Source: an uncultured Rhodospira sp. (GTDB lineage Bacteria > Pseudomonadota > Alphaproteobacteria > Rhodospirillales > Rhodospirillaceae). From it: a stretch of DNA of 64,000 nucleotides. The translations under genes and the position numbers were made by a program. This document shows, piece after piece, positions 33,773 through 44,567 of this stretch (position 1 is its first letter; each line of letters begins with the position of its first letter). Below the pieces are notes generated by a model, which was given only the letters and a program-made list of their open reading frames with translations, made no database searches and was not told where the DNA came from. The stretch lies in contig NZ_CAKZOT010000103.1 of the NCBI RefSeq assembly GCF_937138205.1, positions 22,593 through 86,592 of the forward strand. The letters are read 5' to 3'.

Positions 33773-34642
33773 ATGAACGCTGATCCCAATGTGCCCTACA
33801 TCCTCACCATCCAGTGCCCGGACGGCCTGGGCGTCCAGGCCGCCGTCATGGGATTCCTGGCCGGCCACCAAGCCTTCATCACCGAATCACACAGTTACGG
33901 CGATCCACTCACCGGCCGCTTCTTCATGCGGGTGGTATTCCGCGCCGGGCATCCCAACATGCCCGACCTGGAGACCCTGCGCTCGCACTTCCAGACGGTG
34001 GCCACCAACTTCGGCATGGACTGGGGCCTGCACGACGCCACCGAGCCGCCGCGCGTGCTGATCGCCGTGTCCCGCTTCGGCCATTGCATGAACGACCTGC
34101 TGCACCGGTGGCAGTCGGGGCAGCTCGGCATCCGCATCGCCGCCGTGGTGTCCAACCATACCGAGATGCGCGGCCTGGCCGAGTGGCACGGCATTCCCTA
34201 CCACCATCTGCCGGTCACCCCGGACACCAAGCCCGAGCAGGAACGCCGCGTCCTCGACCTGGTGGAGGAGCAGGAGATCGATCTGGTGGTGCTCGCCCGC
34301 TACATGCAGGTGCTGTCGCCGGAGATGAGCGCCGCGTTGTCCGGGCGCTGCATCAACATTCATCACTCGTTCCTGCCCAGCTTCAAGGGCGCGCGACCCT
34401 ACCAGCAGGCGCACGGCCGCGGCGTGAAGCTGATCGGCGCCACCGCGCATTACGTCACCGAAAACCTCGACGAAGGGCCGATTATCGAGCAGGAGGTCGT
34501 GCGCGTCGACCACACCCATACGGGCGAGGAACTGGTGCGCATGGGCCGCGACGTCGAGACGGTCGTGCTGGCCCGGGCGGTGCGCTGGCACTGCGAGCGC
34601 CGGGTTTTCATGAATGACAACAAGACGGTGGTGTTCAAGTAG
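33773..34642 (+). CDS. purU: Formyltetrahydrofolate deformylase
   Basis: 289-residue enzyme releasing formate from 10-formyltetrahydrofolate. An N-terminal ACT-like domain (YILTIQCPDGLGVQAAVMGF through about residue 85) precedes the formyltransferase-fold catalytic domain (PRVLIAVSRFGHCMNDLLHR, LARYMQVLSPEMS, INIHHSFLPSFKGARPY, GATAHYVTENLDEGPIIEQE). The ATG at 33773 gives the expected family start; the open frame begins 53 codons earlier, inside the intergenic region. It is divergent from folD with about 140 bp between the start codons, so both may be controlled from one region. Confidence 0.95.
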   Translation: MNADPNVPYILTIQCPDGLGVQAAVMGFLAGHQAFITESHSYGDPLTGRFFMRVVFRAGHPNMPDLETLRSHFQTVATNFGMDWGLHDATEPPRVLIAVSRFGHCMNDLLHRWQSGQLGIRIAAVVSNHTEMRGLAEWHGIPYHHLPVTPDTKPEQERRVLDLVEEQEIDLVVLARYMQVLSPEMSAALSGRCINIHHSFLPSFKGARPYQQAHGRGVKLIGATAHYVTENLDEGPIIEQEVVRVDHTHTGEELVRMGRDVETVVLARAVRWHCERRVFMNDNKTVVFK

Positions 34643-34759
34643 AGCTTTCTTGTCCACGCCCAGGGCCACGTTGTGGCGCCCCGGAACAGGGCGCCGGTCG
34701 CACGGCGAGGCCCGAATGCCTTGCTCTTGCTCTTTGGTTTTCCTCAAAAAACCATCACC

Positions 34760-34776
34760 TGCACACAAATTGTGCA
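34760..34776. promoter_or_regulatory. NtrC binding site (enhancer) for glnK-amtB
   Basis: TGCAC-N7-GTGCA, with both half-sites perfect, at the exact spacing of the NtrC consensus. It is about 127 bp upstream of the sigma-54 promoter, a normal enhancer distance. Confidence 0.75.
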
Positions 34777-34902
34777 GAGCCCACCTTGGCCGCCCATAAA
34801 ATTGTCATGGGCTGTCGCGCGCGGCCCGCCCAAACGGCCGCTCCGGCCTGCGCCACGCGCCTAACCCCCTGAATAAAAGCCATTTTCTATCCTCTCGGCC
34901 AC

Positions 34903-34919
34903 TTGGCACGGTGCTTGAA
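34903..34919 (+). promoter_or_regulatory. Sigma-54 promoter of glnK-amtB
   Basis: TTGGCACGGTGCTTGAA matches the sigma-54 consensus YTGGCACGRNNNTTGCW at all fixed positions except one (A for C in the -12 element). It is about 93 bp upstream of the glnK start codon, on the right strand and downstream of an NtrC site. Confidence 0.75.
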
Positions 34920-34996
34920 CACCGTAGTCCACGACGCCAGACCGCCCTGATCCAATGATGGGCGGGGACCCGGGCGGCGAGACACCATCTGGTTGA

Positions 34997-35350
<354 letters not shown>

Positions 35351-35364
35351 GAGGACCGAAACCG

Positions 35365-36720
<1,356 letters not shown>

Positions 36721-36814
36721 GCGGTCGTCCGAATGGTCGGCCCGGCGTCCCCTCGACCCGGGGGCGCCGGGTTGCCCTCCCCGCCCTTTTGGGCGCGTTC
36801 CTAACTCCGACTGG

Positions 36815-36845
36815 CCCCGGGGCGTGCTGCCCCGGGGTCTCTTTT
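36815..36845 (+). terminator. Rho-independent terminator of glnK-amtB
   Basis: CCCCGGGGC (36815-36823) pairs perfectly with GCCCCGGGG (36829-36837) around the 5-nt loop GTGCT, followed by TCTCTTTT. It is 95 bp after the amtB stop. Confidence 0.85.
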
Positions 36846-36949
36846 GTGCCACGCCGCGGACGCCGTGTCCCGACCGCCGGGGGACGGGCTGAAAACGCTT
36901 GGGCTCCGCGGGGGATTCGCGCCTATACTCCCGCACGCTGTGATGACGG

Positions 36950-39535
36950 ATGAGGGGGTCGCGCGGGGTGGTGCGAGGCGTGTACGGCGACGGAAGCGGG
37001 ACACCGTGTGCCAGGGTCTTGGCGGGTCTGGCGGCCATGTGCGTTGTTGTGGTGTGGAGTGCGTCACCGGCCCTGGCCCTCAGCGCCCGAGACCTCGCCG
37101 GGACCGGCGAGGGGTTCCGTGATTTCGACCTCGGCGCATCGGACCCGACCGCCAGCGGCGCCGTCTCCGGCGGTGTGCTCGGCGGTTTGGCGGCGCCGTC
37201 GGCGGCGGCGCCGGAGGTGCGCCTGAACCCGGTTCCGTCCGGCACAGACGCCCGCGACACCCTGCCGACGCTGCCGCGCCTGCACACCCCCGTGTCACCG
37301 GCCGTACCGACGCCTCGGTTGCGCCCAGTGGTGGATTCGCTGCAAGCCGTCGATCCCGCGCCGGCGCTGGCGCCCTCCGTCTCATCCCCGGCGCCCGAGA
37401 CCCCGCCAGCGGCGGCGCCACCAGACACCGCTCCCACCGATCCGGCGACCCTGATTCGGGCCGACGAACTGCGCTACGAACGCGACCTGGGTCTCTACCG
37501 GGCGCGCGGCAACGTGGAACTGACCAACGGCGAGCGCGTGGTCATGGCCGACGCGGTGTCCTACAACGAACGCACCGACACCCTGACCGCCAACGGCAAC
37601 GTGCGCGTGGTGGAGGCCGACGGCACCACATACTTCGCCAACTATGTCGAGTTGTCGGCCGATTTCCGCGACGGGTTCGTCCGCGACATGTCGGTGTTGC
37701 TGGCCGATCGCTCGCGCATCACCGCCGTCTATGCCACCCGCACGGCCGGCGAACGCAAGGACTTCTGGAAAGGGGTGTACACGGCCTGCGACACATGCCC
37801 GACCGACGAAGGATCGCCCTGGCCGACACTGAGCGGCAACCAAGCCGGCACCCGCGAGCGCCAGCGGCCCCTGTGGCAGATCCGCGCCGCGCACGTCACG
37901 CATGACGAAGTGGCGCGCGACATCATCTATCGCGACGCCACGCTGGAGCTGTTCGGCGTTCCGGTGGCCTACACGCCGTATCTGACCCAGCCCGACCCCA
38001 CGGTCTACCGGCGCACCGGCGTTCTGGCGCCGACGTTCGGGGTGGACGACACCATGGGCTACTGGACCGAGGTCCCCTATTACGTCGTCATCGACGATCA
38101 GCAGGACACCACCCTGCGCGTGCGCGCCATGTCCGAGGAGGCGTGGCTGTTGCACCCGGAATACCGTCTGCGATTCGGCAGCGGCGAGCTCTATCTTGAC
38201 GGCAGCCTGACCAACGATGGCGCGGAGGGCCTGTCGGGCCACCTGACCAGCCGGGGCCGCTGGCACATCAATGACGTCTGGCGCGCCGGCTTCGACAGCG
38301 CGGTGGCCACGTTCGACGGGTATCTGGACCGCTATGACTTCCCCAATCCCGACTGGCTGACCAACCACGCCTATGTCGAGGCCTTCTCGGGCCGGAACTA
38401 CGCCGCCGCCGAGGCCTTCTCGTTCGACGATACGCGGGTCGATTACGACGACGACGCCAACCCGATCGTCCTGCCCCTGGTCACCTACGACTACGCCAGC
38501 GAGCCCGTGATGCTGGGCGGGCGGATGGCGTTGAACGGCAGCGTGCAGGGCATCCACCGCGAGGACGGGGCCAGCAGCACGCGGGTCTCCGGTTCGGTCG
38601 GGTGGACCCGGGCCGGCACACTGAACGGGGGCCTTGCCTATGACGTGAATGCGTTCCTTAACAGCGACCTGTACGTCGTCGACGACGCCAACCAGACCGA
38701 TGGCGTGCCCGGGTCCGGCTACGATGGCTCGGTGGCCCGGGTCTATCCGTCGGCGCGGATGCGCCTGCGGTATCCGATGGTTCGGGTGGCGCCCAACCAT
38801 CGCCAGATCCTGGAGCCCATCGTCACCGTCGCCATGGCCCCGCCCGACCTCAACACCAAGCGCATCCCCAACGAGGACAGCCAGGACCCGCAGTTGACCC
38901 ACGTCAACCTGTTCACCGGCGACCGCACGGGGGGGCGCGACCGGGTGGACGACGGCCTTTCGGTCAACTACGGTCTGCGTTGGACCTACCTCGACGCCGA
39001 TAACGGATCGGTCGCCGTCCAGTTCGGCCAGGCTTGGCGGCCGTTCGAGTCCGATTTTCTTCTGTCCAGCGCCGGCTATGGCCAGGGGCTTTCGGATTTC
39101 GTCGGCAGCCTCGACGTGCGGCCGCACCCCTACCTGGACCTGTTCTACCATTTCCGGCTGGACAGGGACGATCTGACGCCGAACAGGACCGTCCTGGGCT
39201 TCCGGGCGGGACCGCCGGTCCTGTCCATCGGCGGCACCTATGTCCGGGTCGGTGAGGCAGGGGACGTCTACGACAGCGGCATCCCCGACCGCGAGGAAGT
39301 GGTCGCCTCGGTGAACACGGCGTTCAGCCGATACTGGAGCGCCTACGCCGGCGGCCGCTACAATCTCGCCAGGAACCAGACGGTGGACCTTTGGGGCGGC
39401 CTGACCTACGAGGACGAGTGCCTCGCGCTGGCGCTTGATTACACATCCAACTACAACGAGGTCAGCGGCGAGGACGAGGGACAGAGCCTGGTTTTGCGTA
39501 TGACACTGAAGACGTTGGGTGAGATCAGTTTCTAG
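36950..39535 (+). CDS. lptD: LPS-assembly protein LptD
   Basis: 861-residue outer-membrane beta-barrel that inserts lipopolysaccharide into the outer leaflet. It has an N-terminal signal (VLAGLAAMCVVVVWSASPALAL), a long Pro/Ala-rich linker unusual in length, an OstA-like periplasmic domain from about residue 165 (ADELRYERDLGLYRARGNVE), and a barrel ending in the aromatic VLRMTLKTLGEISF. Cysteines in YTACDTCPTDEG and near the C-terminus (DECLALAL) can form the family's disulfides. The true start may be GTG 36968 or 36971, which lie after AGGGGG; TATACT at 36924-36929 is a possible -10. surA follows within 12 bp. Confidence 0.93.
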   Translation: MRGSRGVVRGVYGDGSGTPCARVLAGLAAMCVVVVWSASPALALSARDLAGTGEGFRDFDLGASDPTASGAVSGGVLGGLAAPSAAAPEVRLNPVPSGTDARDTLPTLPRLHTPVSPAVPTPRLRPVVDSLQAVDPAPALAPSVSSPAPETPPAAAPPDTAPTDPATLIRADELRYERDLGLYRARGNVELTNGERVVMADAVSYNERTDTLTANGNVRVVEADGTTYFANYVELSADFRDGFVRDMSVLLADRSRITAVYATRTAGERKDFWKGVYTACDTCPTDEGSPWPTLSGNQAGTRERQRPLWQIRAAHVTHDEVARDIIYRDATLELFGVPVAYTPYLTQPDPTVYRRTGVLAPTFGVDDTMGYWTEVPYYVVIDDQQDTTLRVRAMSEEAWLLHPEYRLRFGSGELYLDGSLTNDGAEGLSGHLTSRGRWHINDVWRAGFDSAVATFDGYLDRYDFPNPDWLTNHAYVEAFSGRNYAAAEAFSFDDTRVDYDDDANPIVLPLVTYDYASEPVMLGGRMALNGSVQGIHREDGASSTRVSGSVGWTRAGTLNGGLAYDVNAFLNSDLYVVDDANQTDGVPGSGYDGSVARVYPSARMRLRYPMVRVAPNHRQILEPIVTVAMAPPDLNTKRIPNEDSQDPQLTHVNLFTGDRTGGRDRVDDGLSVNYGLRWTYLDADNGSVAVQFGQAWRPFESDFLLSSAGYGQGLSDFVGSLDVRPHPYLDLFYHFRLDRDDLTPNRTVLGFRAGPPVLSIGGTYVRVGEAGDVYDSGIPDREEVVASVNTAFSRYWSAYAGGRYNLARNQTVDLWGGLTYEDECLALALDYTSNYNEVSGEDEGQSLVLRMTLKTLGEISF

Positions 39536-39546
39536 GAGTTGTGTTG

Positions 39547-40872
39547 ATGGGCGTGAACGCGGTGTTGAGCCGATCCCGGAGTGCCGTCCACCGGGCCTGT
39601 TTGTCGATCACGGTCGCCTTGTTCATGGCCCTGGTGGCGCCCCTGCTGGCCCCTGCGCTCCCGGCCCAGGCCCAGCCGGCGGCCGACATGGTGTTGCGGA
39701 TCGCGGCGGTGGTGAACGACGACATCATCTCCGTCTATGACATCGAGGCTAGGAGCGACATCCTGATCGCCTCGGCCGGAATGCCCGATACGACAGAAAC
39801 CCGCGCGCGCATCCGCGATCAGGTCCTGCGCGCCCTGATCGACGAGACCCTGAAGCTCCAGGAAGCGCAACGCCTCGACCAGACTGTGACGGAAGAGGAA
39901 ATGACCCGGGCGGTGCGGCAGGTCGAACAGCAGAACCGCATTCCTCCGGGCGGATTCGAGGACTTCATCCAGGCCACGGGCGTGGACCGAGAGTCGGCCC
40001 TGCGCCAGATCCGCGCCGAAGTCGCCTGGATCAAGAGCATACGGGTCCTGTTCGCCAGCCAGGTGGACATCACCGACGAGCAGGTCGACATCGTCATGAA
40101 CCGGCTGCAGGCGGCGCGCGGCAAACCGGAGTACCTGGTCAACGAGATCTATCTGCCGGTGGACAATCCGACCGAAGAGGCCCGCATCCGCCAGAACGCC
40201 GAGCGGCTGGTCGCGCAGTTGCGCGAGGGCGCGGCGTTCCCGCCGCTCGCCCGCCAGTTCTCGCAAAGCCCCTCGGCGGCCAAGGGCGGCCAGCTGGGCT
40301 GGGTCCGGCAGGGCGACCTGGACACCGCCCTGGAACAGGCCCTGCAGGGGATGCCCGAGGATAGCGTGTCCGACCCGATCCGCACGGTCGGCGGCTTCCA
40401 CATCCTGCACATGCTTGACCGGCGCCGGACCGCCGAACCGGACCCCGACGCCGCCCGGCTGAGCATCAGCCAGTTGGCGCTTCCCTCCAGGGGTCCGAAG
40501 GCTCTTTCGCGGGCCACGCGTGAGGAAATCAAGACCGTGGTGCGCCAGAACGTCGAAACGTGCGAGGACCTGAACGCCTTGGCCGAGGAGATGGACGTGC
40601 CCAACTCCGGCGCGGTCGGGTCGGTCCCGGTGGCGCGCCTGCAAGGACCGATGCGCGACATTCTGCTGGGCCTGGGCGAAAACCAGGCATCCGAGCCGCT
40701 GCGCACCCCGAACGGCGAGTTGATCCTGATGGTCTGCGACCGCGAGGTGCCGGGTGGAATGCCGACCCGGGAAGACATCCGCGAACGGCTGTATCAGGAA
40801 CGCCTGGACGCCATTGCCAACCGCCATTTGCGCACCTTACGCCAGCAGGCGCTGATCGATATCCGCATCTGA
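39547..40872 (+). CDS. surA: Periplasmic chaperone/peptidyl-prolyl isomerase SurA
   Basis: 441-residue SurA homologue helping outer-membrane proteins such as LptD to fold. It has a signal peptide ending near ALPAQAQP and a SurA N-domain (ADMVLRIAAVVNDDIISVYD). A parvulin domain follows (LVNEIYLPVDNPTEEARIRQ, FSQSPSAAKGGQLGWVRQGD, DPIRTVGGFHILHMLDRR), then a less clear second parvulin-like segment. ATG 39547 is 8 nt after TAGGAG; the same TAG is the lptD stop. The GTG at 39541 is too close to that Shine-Dalgarno. Confidence 0.93.
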   Translation: MGVNAVLSRSRSAVHRACLSITVALFMALVAPLLAPALPAQAQPAADMVLRIAAVVNDDIISVYDIEARSDILIASAGMPDTTETRARIRDQVLRALIDETLKLQEAQRLDQTVTEEEMTRAVRQVEQQNRIPPGGFEDFIQATGVDRESALRQIRAEVAWIKSIRVLFASQVDITDEQVDIVMNRLQAARGKPEYLVNEIYLPVDNPTEEARIRQNAERLVAQLREGAAFPPLARQFSQSPSAAKGGQLGWVRQGDLDTALEQALQGMPEDSVSDPIRTVGGFHILHMLDRRRTAEPDPDAARLSISQLALPSRGPKALSRATREEIKTVVRQNVETCEDLNALAEEMDVPNSGAVGSVPVARLQGPMRDILLGLGENQASEPLRTPNGELILMVCDREVPGGMPTREDIRERLYQERLDAIANRHLRTLRQQALIDIRI

Positions 40873-40887
40873 CCGGACAGCCCCGCC

Positions 40888-41919
40888 ATGCCCGCCGCTC
40901 CAGCTGCCTCCACGTCCCCCCCTCTGGCCCTGACCATGGGCGAGCCGGCCGGCGTCGGCGCCGAGATCACCCTGGCCGCCTGGACCCGGCGGCGCGACAG
41001 CGCCGTGCCCCCGTTCGTGCTGCTCGACGACGTCGACCGGATCGAGGCGATGGCGCGCCGACTCGGCTGGTCCGTCCCGGTGGCGCGCGTGGACCATCCG
41101 CGCGAGGCCCTGCCTCGGTTCGCCGAGGCACTGCCGGTGCTCCATCGGCCCTTGCCCGTTCCGGTCGAGCCGGGTCGGCCCGACCCCGCGAACGCCGGCG
41201 CGGTGCGCGACGGCATCGCCGAGGCGGTGACCCTGGTCCGACAGGGCGAGTGCGCAGCCGTCGTCACCAACCCCATCAACAAGGACGTGCTGCAAGGCGC
41301 CGGGTTTGTCTTTCCCGGTCACACCGAGTTCCTGGCCGAACTGGCGGGCGGCGAGGGCCGGGCGGTGATGATGCTCGCCTGCCCCGGCCTGCGAGTGGTG
41401 CCGATCACCGTTCACATTCCGCTGTCGCGGGTTGCCGCCACGCTGACCACCGAGGCCATCGTCGACGCCGGCCGCGTCACCGCCCGGGCCCTGGCGCGCG
41501 ATTTCGGCCTCGCCGCGCCCCGGCTGGCGGTGGCCGCGCTCAATCCGCACGCCGGCGAGCACGGGCGCATGGGCGACGAGGAAACCCGGATCATCCAGCC
41601 GGCGGTGGATCTCCTGCGAGCCGAGGGGCTGGCCGTCTTCGACCCATCGCCCGCCGATACCCTGTTTCATGCCGGCGCCCGCGCCGGCTACGACGCGGTG
41701 CTGTGCATGTACCATGACCAGGCGCTGATCCCGCTCAAGACCATCGACTTCGCCGGCGGGGTGAACGTCACGCTGGGCCTGCCGTTCGTGCGCACCTCGC
41801 CCGACCATGGCACGGCGTTCGACATCGCCGGCCAGGGCCGCGCCAACCCCATGAGCCTGATCGCCGCGTTGCGCATGGCGGCCGTCATGGCCGCGCGCCG
41901 TGGCGCCACCGCGCCATGA
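40888..41919 (+). CDS. pdxA: 4-hydroxythreonine-4-phosphate dehydrogenase
   Basis: 343-residue NAD-dependent enzyme of pyridoxal 5'-phosphate synthesis. LALTMGEPAGVGAEITLAAW is the PdxA opening, TNPINKDVLQGAGFVFPGHT carries the first metal-binding His, and MYHDQALIPLKTIDFAGGVN and RTSPDHGTAFDIAGQG complete the active site. It lies 15 bp after surA and overlaps rsmA by 4 bp (ATGA), giving the classic surA-pdxA-rsmA order. Confidence 0.96.
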   Translation: MPAAPAASTSPPLALTMGEPAGVGAEITLAAWTRRRDSAVPPFVLLDDVDRIEAMARRLGWSVPVARVDHPREALPRFAEALPVLHRPLPVPVEPGRPDPANAGAVRDGIAEAVTLVRQGECAAVVTNPINKDVLQGAGFVFPGHTEFLAELAGGEGRAVMMLACPGLRVVPITVHIPLSRVAATLTTEAIVDAGRVTARALARDFGLAAPRLAVAALNPHAGEHGRMGDEETRIIQPAVDLLRAEGLAVFDPSPADTLFHAGARAGYDAVLCMYHDQALIPLKTIDFAGGVNVTLGLPFVRTSPDHGTAFDIAGQGRANPMSLIAALRMAAVMAARRGATAP

Positions 41920-42746
41920 CGGACGTAAAGGCGCCCGACCTGCCGCCCTTGCGTGAGGTCATCGCCCGCCACGGGCTCGACGCCCGCAAGGCGCTGGGGC
42001 AGCATTTCCTTCTCGACCTGAACCTGACGCGTCGCATCGCCCGCGCCGCCGGCGACCTGACCACCGGCACGGTGATCGAGGTCGGTCCCGGGCCGGGCGG
42101 GCTGACGCGGGCGCTGCTGGAGCAGGGCGCGCGGGTGGTGGCGATCGAGAAGGACCGCCGCTGCGTCGCCGCGCTGGAAGAGCTGGGTGCCGCCTTTCCC
42201 GGCCAGTTGTCCATCATCGAGGGCGATGCGCTGGAGCAGGATATGACCACCCTGGGCGAGCGACCGCGCCGGGTGGTGGCCAACCTGCCCTACAATATCT
42301 CCACCGCGTTGCTGCTGCGCTGGCTGCACACCATCCAGGCGTTCGATCTGCTGGTGCTGATGTTCCAGAAGGAGGTCGCGGATCGCCTGTGGGCGCGCCC
42401 GGGCTTGCGCGGCTACAGCCGGCTATCGGTCATCACGCAATGGCTGTGCGAGGCCAAGCCGCTGTTCGACGTCAACCCGCGCGCCTTTACGCCCCCGCCC
42501 AAGGTGAACTCGGCCGTGGTACGCCTGACGCCCCGGCCCGAACCGCTGCTCGACGTGCCGATCGGCGCCGTCGAGCGGGCGACCGCCACCCTGTTCGGCC
42601 AGCGCCGCAAGATGGTGCGGGTGCCGCTGAAGGCTCTCGGCGACCCCGAGGCCATCTGCGCCGCCTGCGGCATCGACCCCACCCACCGGGCGGAACAGAT
42701 TCCGGTCGAGGACATTCTGAACGTGGCCCGGTACGTGGACGATTGA
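41916..42746 (+). CDS. rsmA: 16S rRNA (adenine1518-N6/adenine1519-N6)-dimethyltransferase
   Basis: 276-residue KsgA/RsmA methyltransferase dimethylating two adjacent adenines in helix 45 of 16S rRNA. KALGQHFLLDLNLTRRIARA and EVGPGPGGLTRALLEQGARV form the SAM site; the catalytic NLPYNISTALL motif is intact. The C-terminal domain ends VEDILNVARYVDD. It is last in the lptD-surA-pdxA-rsmA run and converges with gmk 8 bp away. Confidence 0.96.
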   Translation: MTDVKAPDLPPLREVIARHGLDARKALGQHFLLDLNLTRRIARAAGDLTTGTVIEVGPGPGGLTRALLEQGARVVAIEKDRRCVAALEELGAAFPGQLSIIEGDALEQDMTTLGERPRRVVANLPYNISTALLLRWLHTIQAFDLLVLMFQKEVADRLWARPGLRGYSRLSVITQWLCEAKPLFDVNPRAFTPPPKVNSAVVRLTPRPEPLLDVPIGAVERATATLFGQRRKMVRVPLKALGDPEAICAACGIDPTHRAEQIPVEDILNVARYVDD

Positions 42747-42754
42747 GCCGCGCC

Positions 42755-43432
42755 CTACTCTTCCCCCCGCATCGCATTGACGAAATCGACCATGCCGATC
42801 TGGCGGTCGCGGCGCAGGCGTTCGGCGGTGAGGATGGCCTTGACCCGGGCGATGGCCTGATCGACATCCGTGTTGACGACGATGTAGTCGTACTCCGCCC
42901 AATGGCTCATCTCGTCGGCCGCCTTGGCCATGCGCCGTTGCACCACGTCCTCCGGGTCCTGTGCGCGGGCGCGCAGGCGGCGTTCCAGTTCCTCGGTCGA
43001 GGGCGGCAGGATGAACACCCGCACAAGATCGCGCGCCACCTTGTCGGCCAGTTGCTGCGTGCCCTGCCAGTCGATGTCGAACAGCACGTCGCGGCCGGCG
43101 CTGAGTTCATTCTCGACCTGCTGGCGAGGCGTTCCGTAATGGTTGTCGAACACGCGCGCGTGTTCCAGGAGTTCGTCCCGCTCCACCATCTCCCGGTACC
43201 GTTCGAGAGAGATGAAATGGTAGTCGCGCCCGTCCACCTCCGCCGCCCGCTTCGGTCGTGTGGTCACCGAGACCGACAGCCGCAACTCGGGATCGTCCGC
43301 CAACAACGCCCGGCTGATGGTCGACTTGCCGGCGCCTGAGGGCGAGGACAGGACCAGCATCAGGCCGCGCCGGCGGATCGGCCGGCCGGTGTGATCGACG
43401 TTCAAGGCAGCTCCGGCGGTCAATGCGGTCAT
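42755..43432 (-). CDS. gmk: Guanylate kinase
   Basis: 225-residue GMP kinase. The P-loop is LSSPSGAGKSTISRALL, followed by VSVTTRPKRAAEVDGRDYHF, the GMP-binding EHARVFDNHYGTPRQQVE and VLFDIDWQGTQQL. About 22 extra residues precede the core; a later ATG (GLMLVLSSPS) would remove them, so the start is slightly uncertain. It lies 6 bp downstream of the yicC-like gene, a widely conserved pairing. Confidence 0.95.
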   Translation of the reverse strand: MTALTAGAALNVDHTGRPIRRRGLMLVLSSPSGAGKSTISRALLADDPELRLSVSVTTRPKRAAEVDGRDYHFISLERYREMVERDELLEHARVFDNHYGTPRQQVENELSAGRDVLFDIDWQGTQQLADKVARDLVRVFILPPSTEELERRLRARAQDPEDVVQRRMAKAADEMSHWAEYDYIVVNTDVDQAIARVKAILTAERLRRDRQIGMVDFVNAMRGEE

Positions 43433-43438
43433 GGCGGC

Positions 43439-44362
43439 CTACTCGATGTTCTGAACCTGCTCGCGGAACTGGTCGATGGTGGCCTTCAGCTCCAGGCCGA
43501 TGGCGGTCATCTCGGCCTCGGACGCCTTGGAACACAGCGTGTTGGCCTCGCGGTTGAACTCCTGGCAGAGGAAGTCCAGCCGCCGCCCGACCGCGCCCTC
43601 GGCGGCCAACAGGTCGAGCGCCGCCTGCCCGTGCGCCGCCAGACGGTCCAACTCCTCGCGCACGTCGGCCTTGGTGGCCAGAATGGCGGCCTCCTGCACC
43701 AGCCGCTCCTCGAAGGCGGCGCCGGGCGGCGCCGGCCACGCCTCCAGCAGGGCCTGCACCTGCCCGCGCAGGCGTTCGCGCAGCGCCTCCGGCTGGGCCG
43801 ACGCCAAGGCCGCCGCGCGATCGCGCAAGCCCGCGATCCGCGCGAGGTTCTCGCGCAGGACCGGGTCCAACCGCGCGCCCTCCTCGGCTCGCGCCGCCAC
43901 CAGGGCCGACAGGGCCACATCGAGCCCTTGCAACAAGGCCGCATCGCGCTCCGCCCGCAAGGCCTCCGCCTCCGGGCCGACCGGTTTCTGCTCGCCCACC
44001 TCCAGCACGCCGCGCAACGCCATCAAGCCATCCACACGGGCCGGGGCCAATGTCGGAAAGTGTCGCGCCACCTCGTCCGCCACGCCGGCCAGGGAGTCCA
44101 GGAGATCCCGGTTGATGGTCGGCACTGCGGAGTCGCGGGCTGTGTCCAGCGACAAGGCCATGGTCACGCTGCCCCGCGTCAGCACCCGTCCCGCCGCCGC
44201 CCGCGCCGGCCCGTCGAGCGACTCGCAGCCTTGCGGCAAACGGACCCGCACGTCGAGGCCGCGCCCGTTGACGCTACGCACCTCCCACGTCCAGACCCCA
44301 CCCAGGGGACCGTCGATAGACCCTTGCGACCGGGCAAATCCGGTCATGCTGGCAACACTCAC
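43439..44362 (-). CDS. yicC: YicC family endoribonuclease-like protein
   Basis: 307-residue YicC/YloC family protein. It starts with GTG to give SVASMTGFARSQGS, the family hallmark, and has the conserved RSVNGRGLDVRVRLP near the start and the C-terminal DFLCQEFNREANTLCSKASE. E. coli YicC has been described as an endoribonuclease linked to small-RNA turnover. The gene is immediately upstream of gmk on the same strand. Its 5' end is divergent from the ArgE-like gene. Confidence 0.9.
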   Translation of the reverse strand: MSVASMTGFARSQGSIDGPLGGVWTWEVRSVNGRGLDVRVRLPQGCESLDGPARAAAGRVLTRGSVTMALSLDTARDSAVPTINRDLLDSLAGVADEVARHFPTLAPARVDGLMALRGVLEVGEQKPVGPEAEALRAERDAALLQGLDVALSALVAARAEEGARLDPVLRENLARIAGLRDRAAALASAQPEALRERLRGQVQALLEAWPAPPGAAFEERLVQEAAILATKADVREELDRLAAHGQAALDLLAAEGAVGRRLDFLCQEFNREANTLCSKASEAEMTAIGLELKATIDQFREQVQNIE

Positions 44363-44567
44363 GGGCGACTCCAGGCTGTTCGGGCGGCCGGTCCGACCGC
44401 CGGGCGGTTATAGCCAGCCCGCCCGCGCCGGAGCAACCACGCCCTGACCGATGCCCCCCCGACAATCCCGCGGTCGCGGCGGCGCGCGCGCGAAACGACC
44501 GCTTGCGTCGCGGCGCGGCAGGTCCCAGGTTCTTGGCTCCATCCCCCGTACCCCCGGGAGCCGCCTC

